Assembly (NCBI GenBank): GCA_937951895.1
Contig: CALFER010000045.1
Location: forward strand, 53,044 to 117,043
From: an uncultured bacterium
GTDB taxonomy: Bacteria; CSSED10-310; CALFER01
Length of the DNA: 64,000 nt
Reading direction: 5' to 3'
Shown here: piece by piece, positions 34,685-42,921 of the stretch
Layout: each line of letters starts with the position of its first letter
How positions within the stretch are numbered: the stretch's first letter is position 1
The notes under the pieces: generated by a model
Told to the model about the DNA's origin: nothing
What the model saw: only the letters and a program-made list of their open reading frames with translations
The model's database searches: none
Program-made: the position numbers and the translations under genes

Positions 34685-36837
34685 GAAAAAATCGTCAGGC
34701 AGACGCTGATGCGCTGCAACGTGACATACTTCGTTTCCTGAAGAGTCATCCGGACGGCGCATCCGCCCGGCAGATCCTTCGCGCACTGAAAATCCCGGGA
34801 CACAAACAGAATCACTTCTGGAAAACACTCCAGCAACTGAAGCAGGATCGTCAGATCACCCAATCCTCCGGATCACGATACGCTCTTCGCTCAGTTTCGA
34901 AAAAACAAACCCTCAGGGGTATCTTTCACCGAAAAATTTCAGGATCAGGCGACGTCATCCGAGCCGACGATGCAGCTCGAATGACGGTATCGAAAAATGA
35001 GGCCTGCTTTCTGGTTGACGGCGATCTGGTCGAGGTTGTCTCCACAGACTCCACCGTGAAGGGCGTTCCTCGGGGAATCTTCCATGCGATCATCAAACGG
35101 CGGGAAACTCCCGTCGCGGGATATTATCGATTGATCCGTGATGAACCGGCTTTCGTCCCCCTCGATCCCAGAATCGCCCAGACCATGCGACTGGCATCGG
35201 CCCCCGACGCCAAACCGGATGATGTCATCTCGATTATCGTTCAGGATGATCACCAAGAACCTGGGTACCCGATCGCAGTCCCGCAGTCCGTGTTCGGCCC
35301 GCGCGAGGCATTCGGAGTCCAAACCTCCATTCTGACGATCAAGCATCAGATCCGAGAGCAATGGACGCAGACTGCACGCGATGAAGCCGCAGCATTTTCC
35401 GATACAATCACAATCCAGGAGTCTACCGATCGCGAAGATCTGCGCAATGAACTCGTGATCACGGTCGATCCCCGGGATGCACGGGATTATGACGATGGAT
35501 TATCCTTGAAGGCGGACTCCAACGGCTTTCTTCTCGGTGTGCATATCGCGGATGTGAGTCATTTCGTGCAACCCGACTCGGCCATCGATGATGAGGCGTA
35601 CCGGCGCGGAACGAGCGTTTATCTTCCCGAACGGGCGATTCACATGCTCCCTGAAAGGCTGGCCGCAGACCTATGCTCTCTGCGCCCCAACCTCGATCGT
35701 TTCGCCGTGACGGTCTGGATCCGATACTCGCCGGATGGTGATCGTCTGGAATCACGTTGCTGCGAATCAATCATCCGATCCAAAGCGCGTCTGACATATG
35801 CGGATTTTCAGCGTTTCATCACGCACACAGATGAGACTCCTGAACCGATATCCATTCTCTGCCGGAGTCTCAACCGGCTTTTTCTGATTCTGCAGAAGCA
35901 ACGCATCTCCAGAGGCGTTCTCGATCTGGATATCCCCGAAACCCAATTCCAGTTCGATTCGAACGGAACGATATCCGCAATCACGCGCAAGGCACGGGGA
36001 ACGGCCGAGCAGGCAATAGAAGAATTCATGATCGCGGCGAACATCGTCGTCGCGGAAAAACTCGATGCTCTGGAGCTGCCGCATATCAAACGCTACCACG
36101 AAGCACCCGACTTATCGACGATCCAGGAGTTGAAAACGAATCTGACACGCCTTGGCGTCATCCCTCCGTCGAATCCTCTCGATCCGGATCAAGTCCGTTC
36201 CATGCTCGCATCGATCAACTCCGACACTGTTCGCTCGGTCGCATCGTATCTTATCCTCAGATCCATGAAGCGGGCCATCTACACAACCAAGCACACCGGC
36301 CATTACGGATTGGCACTGGATCGGTATACTCAGTTCACCTCACCGATCCGACGATATCCCGATCTTCTCGTTCACCGATCGCTCAAGCGTGCCATGCACC
36401 CGGAGATCATTCGGGAAGCGGACGATACCGACTTGGAATCGATGTCGAAATGGCTCTGCGAGCGAGAGCGTAAGGCTCAGGAAGCGGAGTGGGAAGCCCA
36501 GAAACTGCAGAAAATCCGCTTCATCCAGCCGCGAATCGGTGAAAACTTCGAGGCTTCGATCACGCATATCGAGGAATTCGGCGTATTCATCGAACTCGAT
36601 GACCCGTTCGTCGAGGGCTGCATTCCCTTGTTTAAAATGGATCGAAGCCTCCGAATCGATTATCGACGAGGTGTGATCGTCTCAAAAAGCGGACTGATTC
36701 TTCGCCCCGGGTCACGCCTGAAAGTCAAACTCGAAATGGCGGATCTGGACCGCACCTTACTCGACTTCAGTTTCGTGCTTCCCGGAATTGGAGCGTCCAA
36801 AGAGTTTCGCGCCGAGAATACTGATCTCGTACAGTAA
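34678..36837 (+). CDS. rnr: ribonuclease R
   Basis: This 719-residue 3'-5' exoribonuclease has an N-terminal winged helix (residues 10-60), cold-shock domains (about 75-245), the RNB catalytic domain (about 255-600) and a C-terminal S1 domain (about 620-700). The catalytic block TVDPRDARDYDDGLSL supplies the metal-binding aspartates, and the family blocks HIADVSHFV, YTQFTSPIRRYPDLLVHR are present. The start is a TTG with GGAGG five bases upstream. The 3' 81 bases overlap the convergent tatC gene. It degrades structured RNA and takes part in rRNA and tmRNA quality control in other bacteria. It lacks the long basic C-terminal tail of the E. coli enzyme. Confidence 0.95.
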   Translation: MSRKNRQADADALQRDILRFLKSHPDGASARQILRALKIPGHKQNHFWKTLQQLKQDRQITQSSGSRYALRSVSKKQTLRGIFHRKISGSGDVIRADDAARMTVSKNEACFLVDGDLVEVVSTDSTVKGVPRGIFHAIIKRRETPVAGYYRLIRDEPAFVPLDPRIAQTMRLASAPDAKPDDVISIIVQDDHQEPGYPIAVPQSVFGPREAFGVQTSILTIKHQIREQWTQTARDEAAAFSDTITIQESTDREDLRNELVITVDPRDARDYDDGLSLKADSNGFLLGVHIADVSHFVQPDSAIDDEAYRRGTSVYLPERAIHMLPERLAADLCSLRPNLDRFAVTVWIRYSPDGDRLESRCCESIIRSKARLTYADFQRFITHTDETPEPISILCRSLNRLFLILQKQRISRGVLDLDIPETQFQFDSNGTISAITRKARGTAEQAIEEFMIAANIVVAEKLDALELPHIKRYHEAPDLSTIQELKTNLTRLGVIPPSNPLDPDQVRSMLASINSDTVRSVASYLILRSMKRAIYTTKHTGHYGLALDRYTQFTSPIRRYPDLLVHRSLKRAMHPEIIREADDTDLESMSKWLCERERKAQEAEWEAQKLQKIRFIQPRIGENFEASITHIEEFGVFIELDDPFVEGCIPLFKMDRSLRIDYRRGVIVSKSGLILRPGSRLKVKLEMADLDRTLLDFSFVLPGIGASKEFRAENTDLVQ

Positions 36838-37515
36838 CATCATCGGCAATGCCATCAAAACCTGTGTGAGAACATCAGGTGGAGTCAGAATCGCGGCGAT
36901 GACGAAGATGATGACGATGGCGTACTTTCGCTGTTTACTCAGGAATTCATGCCGGACGATGCCGAGTTTTGCGAGAAACGATAGCAGCACAGGCATCTCG
37001 AAGATCGCGCCAAAGATCAGAATCAGTGTCGTCGAAAACTTCAGATACTCGTTCATGGTGAGCATGGGTTGAATGGTATCGCTCGACAGGCTGATAAAGA
37101 ACCGGAATCCCCAGGGAAACACCTGCCAGTAGCAGAATGCGGAGCCGATCAGAAAAAACAGAGTCGAAATCGCGACAAACGGAAGAGCACTCCGGCGTTC
37201 ATGATCATAGAGCGCCGGTTCGATGAATCGCCATACCTGATAGAAAATGACCGGGCAGGCCAGAATGATCCCCGAAAAAATCGCAACCTTGAAGTACACA
37301 ACGAAGACTTCCGGGAGACTCGTAAACACAAGTCTCCGATCAGTCTCCGGGAGCACGTCGATCAGGGGTTTGGCCAGAAAAGCAAATACACGGTCGGAGA
37401 TGGACAATCCCACCATCATGCCGATCAGCACTGCGCCGATCACCTTGAGCATCCGGGATCTCAATTCGGTCAAATGCTGGATAATCGGCAGATCTGCCCC
37501 CGGAACATGACTCAT
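36757..37515 (-). CDS. tatC: Sec-independent protein translocase TatC
   Basis: This 252-residue inner-membrane protein has six predicted helices and the N-terminal family block HLTELRSRML. Other TatC features are FVVYFKVAIFSGIILACP, YQVWRFIEPAL and YDHER. The start ATG at 37515 follows the TatA stop after a single base; an upstream extension of the frame runs through tatA and is not family-like. It exports folded proteins with twin-arginine signals. The gene overlaps the 3' end of rnr by 81 bases on the opposite strand. Confidence 0.93.
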   Translation of the reverse strand: MSHVPGADLPIIQHLTELRSRMLKVIGAVLIGMMVGLSISDRVFAFLAKPLIDVLPETDRRLVFTSLPEVFVVYFKVAIFSGIILACPVIFYQVWRFIEPALYDHERRSALPFVAISTLFFLIGSAFCYWQVFPWGFRFFISLSSDTIQPMLTMNEYLKFSTTLILIFGAIFEMPVLLSFLAKLGIVRHEFLSKQRKYAIVIIFVIAAILTPPDVLTQVLMALPMMLLYEISILGAKLFGRSNSGKHETEVE

Positions 37516-37516
37516 G

Positions 37517-37798
37517 TCACATCGACCGATTCGGCTTCTCAGGTTCTGATTCTGATTCAAATGATGGAGGGGGCGACGAAACAGGATCCTGTGTTTGTTG
37601 CATCGGCTTGTTTTCCTGAGAGCGATACCGAGAGATTTCGTCGAGTTCCATCGTGCTGCGCACATCATTCACGGCTTTTCGGAACTCGGCAAGTCCGCGT
37701 CCGAGCAATCGAGCGAGCTCAGGGAGTTTTTTCGGTCCGAACAGGAGCAGTACAATGACCAGAACCAGAAGCATTTCCTGAAAACTGAGTCCAAACAT
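37517..37798 (-). CDS. tatA: twin-arginine translocase subunit TatA/TatB
   Basis: This 93-residue protein has one N-terminal helix (MLLVLVIVLLLFGP) followed by the family motif FGPKKLPELARLLGRGL and the amphipathic helix AEFRKAVNDV. A Pro/Ser/Glu-rich tail follows. The start is placed at ATG 37798, because the motif begins there; the frame is open further upstream, but without TatA-like sequence. It is too short and general to say TatA rather than TatB. It is followed by tatC with one base between, forming a small tat operon. Confidence 0.9.
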   Translation of the reverse strand: MFGLSFQEMLLVLVIVLLLFGPKKLPELARLLGRGLAEFRKAVNDVRSTMELDEISRYRSQENKPMQQTQDPVSSPPPSFESESEPEKPNRSM

Positions 37799-37861
37799 GC
37801 TGTTATCATAGGTTAGTAGTTTCAGATTGTCCAGAAGCAGCAACGATGATAGGTTTTCAAC

Positions 37862-38821
37862 ATGTCCGCCGAAAAGCATCGCCGCCATATATTCGGTCCG
37901 GTCCATTCCAGACGCCTTGGGCGATCACTCGGCGTCGATCTCGTACCCCATAAAACATGCAATCTGGACTGCATTTACTGTGAATGCGGTCATACAACCA
38001 ACCTTCAGGTCGATCGCTCCCGTTTTTTCCCCGTGGAGGAGCTGCATACTGAACTGGATGCCTTCTTCTCCTCCTCACACGAATCCCTGGATTTTGTCAC
38101 ATTCTCAGGCGCCGGCGAACCGACCCTGAGCCTGGATCTCGGGCCAGCAGTTTCGTTTATCCATGCCCTGACTCCGATGCCTGTCGCCCTGTTGACCAAC
38201 GGAATACTGCTCGGGCGTCCCGATGTCCTCGCGGATGTGCAGGAAATTGACGTCATGATTCCATCACTGGATGCAGCGACGGAAAGTATGTTCAGAAGAA
38301 TCAACCGTCCGGCCGAAGGGGTTGATTTTGAGGAATATCGCAGGGGTTTGAGGAGTTTGAGAAATCGAGTGCGTGCTCAGATCTGGCTCGAAATCCTTCT
38401 GATTCGTTCTGTCAACGACACCCGGGAGCACCTCGAGTTGCTGGCCGACGAAATCGGGAGGATCGCTCCCCACGGCATCCAGATCAATACGGTGTATCGA
38501 CCTGGAACGGTCAGGACAGCGGAACCGCTCAACGACGAGGAACTTGCCGGTGCTGCAACGATTCTGAGCCGTCATTGTCCGATCGTGACGTCTCGGATTC
38601 GAATGGACACACATATAACCGGCCCCGATCCGACACCCGCAATCCGCTCGCGCATTCTCGAGACAGTTTCCCGGCGACCCTGTTCAATCGGCGATTTGGC
38701 TGTTGGTTTGGAATGCGATCCGGATCTGGTGCGGGGAATTGTCGAAACGTTGCTGTCAGATGGGTTGATTCGAAGAGTGAAACACGTGGACGGATTCTAT
38801 TACCATCGTGTGGACACATGA
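37862..38821 (+). CDS. radical SAM protein, COG0731 family, with C-terminal winged helix
   Basis: This 319-residue protein starts with the family signature FGPVHSRRLGRSLGVDLVP and the cluster motif CNLDCIYC (Cys33, Cys37, Cys40). SGAGEPTLS is the SAM-binding GGE-like strand. The last 70 residues look like a winged-helix domain (ETVSRRPCSIGDLAVGLE, LLSDGLIRRVKHVDG). The family is related to the tRNA-wybutosine enzyme TYW1 but its bacterial role is unknown. The start ATG at 37862 lies 63 bases from the divergent tatA. It is convergent with the large metallopeptidase gene. Confidence 0.87.
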   Translation: MSAEKHRRHIFGPVHSRRLGRSLGVDLVPHKTCNLDCIYCECGHTTNLQVDRSRFFPVEELHTELDAFFSSSHESLDFVTFSGAGEPTLSLDLGPAVSFIHALTPMPVALLTNGILLGRPDVLADVQEIDVMIPSLDAATESMFRRINRPAEGVDFEEYRRGLRSLRNRVRAQIWLEILLIRSVNDTREHLELLADEIGRIAPHGIQINTVYRPGTVRTAEPLNDEELAGAATILSRHCPIVTSRIRMDTHITGPDPTPAIRSRILETVSRRPCSIGDLAVGLECDPDLVRGIVETLLSDGLIRRVKHVDGFYYHRVDT

Positions 38822-38828
38822 AAGCAGT

Positions 38829-41702
38829 TCAGAAACTGCGCCGAATAGACCATTCATACACATAACCGCCCTGGAACTTCGTGAAGTCGGTCTGTTTCGC
38901 CCACTCGAAATGCCACTCGACACCGATCAGCCAGAAGTTGAACCCGAATCCCGCCGCACCATATAGATTCCCCTCACGAGCAATCGTTTCGGGATTGTCG
39001 AAATCCCATTCTTTGTCCTCTCCTTTCGACCAGATCGCCCCTACGTCCGCAAACAGTTTCCCCCGGAATCCGTAAAACCCGACTCCACCGGGGAATTCCA
39101 GGCGATCGATCAGAGGGAAGCGCAGTTCGAGATTCGTGATCGCAAAGTAGTTGCCGACAAGCGTCGCATAATCATACCCCCGAATCGTGTTGAATCCACC
39201 AAGGCCGTAGTATTCCGGGTTATCGCCGGAAGACAGGATTCCCCACTCGCGGAAAGCGACCAGTGAGCGTCTTGTCAACGGGATGTAAGCTCGATAATCG
39301 AAGTAAGTGTTGACGAACGTTTCAAAATCGGATGACAGAGCGATCGGGTAGCGCACCGAAATCTCGAAGCGTTGCCCGCTGAATGGTTCCGAGTAACCGG
39401 TCAGAGGTTTGTACCGCACGGTGTCTCCGATGAACGAAGGCTCCAGAAAACTCATTTTCTCATCATAATTGTCATATCCGGGCAGTGAACTGCTGTAGTT
39501 CTTGATGAACACACCGTAATCCAGTTCAAACCGGTAGAACGTTGTCAGGGGATACTCTGCATGCAGCATCCCACCATAATAATCCCATTCAACGCGATGG
39601 TACAGACCGGTGGTGAAATTGTAGCGATAATAGTAGTCCGAATCCTGGAGCGCCACGACACCGTAATCGATGCGATTCGGCAGGTAAATATAGGATCCGC
39701 GAATTCCGTTTCGATTGTCCCTGCGAATAGCAAGCAAGCTGAATTGATGGTTACCGAGGATGTCGGACATGATGAGTCCTCCTTCCACGGCAAGATCTCC
39801 GTCGGTTCCATAACTGATCTGTCCGATGGCGATATCGGGGACGAGACGGAATTTCACTTTTTGATTCTGAAGCATCGAGGGCGACTCCGGCAATCCCGTC
39901 ACAATTTCGTGTTGCGGAGGTGTATACGTCAGCACCTCTCCTTCCGGTCCCAGGTGTTTCTCGTCTTTCGCAACGTCAGGCACAACGACTTCACGATCGA
40001 CCGGAATCACGATAACTCGCTGTGTCGCCTCAACATAGTAAGCCACTGCGATCTCACTGCCATCTTCTGAAAAACTCGGGGTGAACATTCCGGTCACCGG
40101 CGCGGCGATCCGATGGATTTCACCGGATAGCAGGTTCATGATGTATGGGTCATTGATCCCATCGATTCGATCTGAGATGTATGCGATCGATTCTCCGTCC
40201 GGAGACCAGGAGGGCATGGTTTCGTTTCCGGGGCTCAATATCACCGGTTGCTCATTCGCATCGGATATCGCCACGCGAAACAGATCGAACTGACCGTCCC
40301 GCTCCGTTGAATACACCAGCCATTCACCATCGGGCGACCATGCCGGTGTTTCATCGATGAAAGCATCGTTCGTGATCCGGGATGTTTCTCCAGTGGACAT
40401 ATCGAGTATGAACAGGTCGGATTGTGCATCCTTGAAACCGCTGAAAGCAACATGCATTCCATCCGGAGACAAGGCCGGAGAAGCGGGCTGATCCTGAGGA
40501 ATCGGATAGGAGGCAGCCAATCCCCCCACGGCTGGATCGATCAAGTGAATGTAATGCCGATTTTCCCAAACCGAGATGTACACGAGGCGATCGTCCCATG
40601 GATTGCCATTGAGAGGTCGTCCGTCCGTCACAACGTTTCGGTATTTTTCCCGATCGAGATCACATGTCAAACAGTCGAAAACAGGTTCTTTTTTTTCGGG
40701 GTCCGTCGTCCCCAGAAACACATTGAACCCTTCCGGACCATTCTCCATATACGCAATCAGCTCACTCCCGGGTGAAAAGACCGGCGCAAAGCGTCGGTAG
40801 TACTTCTTCTGGCCCTGAAGCGTTTTATCGAACGATGTGATGCCTTCTCTCCGCCGCTCGATCTCGATCACCCTGCGACGCAGATCCTCTTTCCACTGCT
40901 CTGACAGTTCATCCAGCGTGATCCCGAAGGTCTCCTTCACGGAACGCCTGAAGTAGTTCTCGGTCCGCAAGGTTTTCCTGAGTTCCCACATCAGTGCACG
41001 TAAGGAATGTATTCCATATCGGTTTCTGATGAAATCAACTGCGGACTGTGCCGCTTTGTAACCGAGATACGGGCTGGGGAGGTAATCGAAAGTATCCATC
41101 TGCTCGAGTGAAGGCAGAATGTTTGAAATGACCGCATCGCGAAGCACCATGCGACCGACCGCATCCCAATCCCCCGCAATATGCTCGGCAAAACCTTCCA
41201 TGATCCAGATCGGCACGGGTGAGATCCGATTCAATCTGTTCTGAAACAGAATTTCAAACTCGAAGGTATGCACCAATTCGTGGATGATCAGAGATTCCAG
41301 GGCTTTTTTCGAGCCGTCGAGGGGGATGACAATACGGCGTTTGATCGGTTCAGAGAAACCAGCGACGCCCTGGGGAATGAATCCCTCAAGGATATTGGTC
41401 TGTTGGAAATCGGAGTGGCTTTTGTACAAAACAACCGGCGTTTTGTCCGACAATTCAGTGCCCAGATCGTCGGAAACCCGGAGATATGCGGTTTCGAAAA
41501 AACGAATCGTTTCCGGGAGCAGTGGCGAGCACTCCGGATAGTAGTAAAACTCGAAATGATCCGTTTCATGCTTCACCCAACCGAAATCGACATAGGTGAT
41601 CTTGTTCTTGCCGAATGCGTCGGATGTTCCGACAGACACGGCAAACCAAAGAACTGCAGGCAGAATCGATACGATTGATCTGTACACCCGAGTGTTCTTC
41701 AT
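38829..41702 (-). CDS. metallopeptidase (MA clan), TolB-like propeller and Omp85-like barrel fusion
   Basis: This 957-residue protein has a signal peptide (about 1-29), then a gluzincin-like domain with HELVH (141-145) and the following WIMEGFAEHIAGDWD. Residues about 300-560 have TolB/PD40 repeats (ASPALSPDGMHVAFSGF, ETPAWSPDGEWLVYSTE, TMPSWSPDGESIAYISD). The last 350 residues have alternating aromatic strands and the barrel-like blocks YGLGGFNTIRGYDYATLVG and LFADVGAIW, and the protein ends in Phe, as in outer-membrane barrels. The start ATG has GGAG upstream. The parts would sit in the periplasm and outer membrane. Substrate and role are unknown. The next genes upstream encode lipoproteins. 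Confidence 0.85.
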   Translation of the reverse strand: MKNTRVYRSIVSILPAVLWFAVSVGTSDAFGKNKITYVDFGWVKHETDHFEFYYYPECSPLLPETIRFFETAYLRVSDDLGTELSDKTPVVLYKSHSDFQQTNILEGFIPQGVAGFSEPIKRRIVIPLDGSKKALESLIIHELVHTFEFEILFQNRLNRISPVPIWIMEGFAEHIAGDWDAVGRMVLRDAVISNILPSLEQMDTFDYLPSPYLGYKAAQSAVDFIRNRYGIHSLRALMWELRKTLRTENYFRRSVKETFGITLDELSEQWKEDLRRRVIEIERRREGITSFDKTLQGQKKYYRRFAPVFSPGSELIAYMENGPEGFNVFLGTTDPEKKEPVFDCLTCDLDREKYRNVVTDGRPLNGNPWDDRLVYISVWENRHYIHLIDPAVGGLAASYPIPQDQPASPALSPDGMHVAFSGFKDAQSDLFILDMSTGETSRITNDAFIDETPAWSPDGEWLVYSTERDGQFDLFRVAISDANEQPVILSPGNETMPSWSPDGESIAYISDRIDGINDPYIMNLLSGEIHRIAAPVTGMFTPSFSEDGSEIAVAYYVEATQRVIVIPVDREVVVPDVAKDEKHLGPEGEVLTYTPPQHEIVTGLPESPSMLQNQKVKFRLVPDIAIGQISYGTDGDLAVEGGLIMSDILGNHQFSLLAIRRDNRNGIRGSYIYLPNRIDYGVVALQDSDYYYRYNFTTGLYHRVEWDYYGGMLHAEYPLTTFYRFELDYGVFIKNYSSSLPGYDNYDEKMSFLEPSFIGDTVRYKPLTGYSEPFSGQRFEISVRYPIALSSDFETFVNTYFDYRAYIPLTRRSLVAFREWGILSSGDNPEYYGLGGFNTIRGYDYATLVGNYFAITNLELRFPLIDRLEFPGGVGFYGFRGKLFADVGAIWSKGEDKEWDFDNPETIAREGNLYGAAGFGFNFWLIGVEWHFEWAKQTDFTKFQGGYVYEWSIRRSF

Positions 41703-41718
41703 GTTGGTTCTCCGCTGC

Positions 41719-42405
41719 TCATTCTCTCATTAAATACCGTGTCGCATTGACCTTTTTCCCGACAATGAAGTCAAGAAACGCTCGAATTTTGGTTTGCGAG
41801 AGTTCGAAAAACACACCGACCTCGTCCGCTGCCCCTTCTGTCGTCTCATCCGCATCATACGTTTTTTCCACAACAATGCGGTTGTTGACGGTATCAACCA
41901 GGTAAAGATTCATCTTGAATTTGTAACTCGTACGATCCTTCCAGACTTTTGAGGGGACACGGTACCCATACCGATTGACCTTCCACTCGCTGTCATACCC
42001 CGAGAAATCCGACGCCTCATAGAAGATGTCACCCAGAATGACGAGATCGATCTGATTCTGAGCATTCCAGGCCGGCCAATCGAAAGCGGTGATCTGGTCC
42101 TTCAGCGTTGGACTGGTCTCGCTCTGAATATCAAACCCAAGCGCGTTTCTGGGTACTGTGCGGATGTTTGTCAGCGACTTGAGATTTTTCACTTCTTTGA
42201 AAAATACCGACTCCAGGTCTCGAGATGTGTCGAATTCCGTGCTTTTCTGAATCACTCTCCAGAATCCAATTGACCCGTCCGTGATGTTCTCGATGACAGG
42301 AGCGCGCCGGTAATCGATCTTGACTTTGCGTGCATTGGGCAGACACGCAGTGAACAGCACGGCCAGAGTGATTGTCATGAGAAACTTATCTGGTCGAGGA
42401 ATCAT
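41719..42405 (-). CDS. predicted lipoprotein of unknown function
   Basis: This protein of about 228 residues begins MIPRPDKFLMTITLAVLFTAC, a type II signal with the lipobox LFTAC. The mature part is alpha/beta with a Trp/Tyr-rich centre (EWKVNRYGYRVPSKVWKD) and a later strand YKFKMNLYLVDTVNN. The start at 42405 is supported by GGAAGGA eight bases upstream; a longer frame exists but is inside the TPR lipoprotein gene. The two overlap by 20 bases. It lies 16 bases upstream of the metallopeptidase-barrel gene, so all three may be one operon. It resembles assembly-type lipoproteins such as the CsgG/FlgP kind only loosely. Confidence 0.75.
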   Translation of the reverse strand: MIPRPDKFLMTITLAVLFTACLPNARKVKIDYRRAPVIENITDGSIGFWRVIQKSTEFDTSRDLESVFFKEVKNLKSLTNIRTVPRNALGFDIQSETSPTLKDQITAFDWPAWNAQNQIDLVILGDIFYEASDFSGYDSEWKVNRYGYRVPSKVWKDRTSYKFKMNLYLVDTVNNRIVVEKTYDADETTEGAADEVGVFFELSQTKIRAFLDFIVGKKVNATRYLMRE

Positions 42406-42805
42406 ATGAAGAGTCCTTCCGTTTCTTGGGTTCATAGTCGCGATCGTTCTGAGGTCTCGTCGATTCATCCTCTTCGCGATGACTCAAGGCCCCGAGATTG
42501 AGTTGGATGATCCGGGAGTCCGGACGGAGTCTCAATGCCTGTTGGAAACCTTGTTCCGCTTTTTCAGGATAACCCTCCACTTCGGCGGCAACGGCCAGAT
42601 TGTTCAAGGCAGCCACATTTCCCGGATCCGTCTCGAGCACCATCCGCCAATGGATGGCGGCTTCATGCCAGTACCCTTTCTGGGCCAGACGAATCCCGTA
42701 ATCCACCATATCACGTGGAGTCCGTGGTCGATGTATGGCACACCCATGCAGACCTTCCAATATCAGCAGCAGGATCAAACTTCCGAAGCCAAATGTTCGA
42801 ATCAC
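42386..42805 (-). CDS. TPR lipoprotein
   Basis: This 139-residue protein has a lipoprotein signal ending in LHGC and about two TPRs (WHEAAIHWRMVLETDPGNVAA, then a second GYPEKAEQGFQQALRLRPDS). The C-terminal 30 residues are charged and Asp/Arg/Lys-rich. The start is a GTG at 42805 with GGAGG nine bases upstream; the open frame further upstream has no family-like sequence. The gene is divergent from the glycogen-synthase-like gene and is the first of the set with the unknown lipoprotein and the metallopeptidase-barrel. Confidence 0.78.
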   Translation of the reverse strand: MIRTFGFGSLILLLILEGLHGCAIHRPRTPRDMVDYGIRLAQKGYWHEAAIHWRMVLETDPGNVAALNNLAVAAEVEGYPEKAEQGFQQALRLRPDSRIIQLNLGALSHREEDESTRPQNDRDYEPKKRKDSSYDSSTR

Positions 42806-42855
42806 GTGAGAAATCCTCCGTTTCGGATAGCGGATCCCAGCGAGATCGCGGTTGC

Positions 42856-42884
42856 TTGACAAGTTACCTGATGGTTCATAGTAT
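42856..42884 (+). promoter_or_regulatory. putative promoter of the glgA-like/gspN operon
   Basis: A perfect TTGACA (42856-42861) and TAGTAT (42879-42884) are 17 bases apart, 38 bases before the preferred ATG at 42922. The -10 matches four of six bases. Confidence 0.5.
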
Positions 42885-42921
42885 CCGTTCTTCTGCTTGA
42901 ATGTCTGTGAGGGTAGAAGTG

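Noticed and set aside
36757..37668. A TatC start at 37668 giving a 303-residue protein
   Set aside because: The first 51 codons run through tatA in another frame and are not TatC-like; ATG 37515, one base after the tatA stop, fits the family N-terminus.
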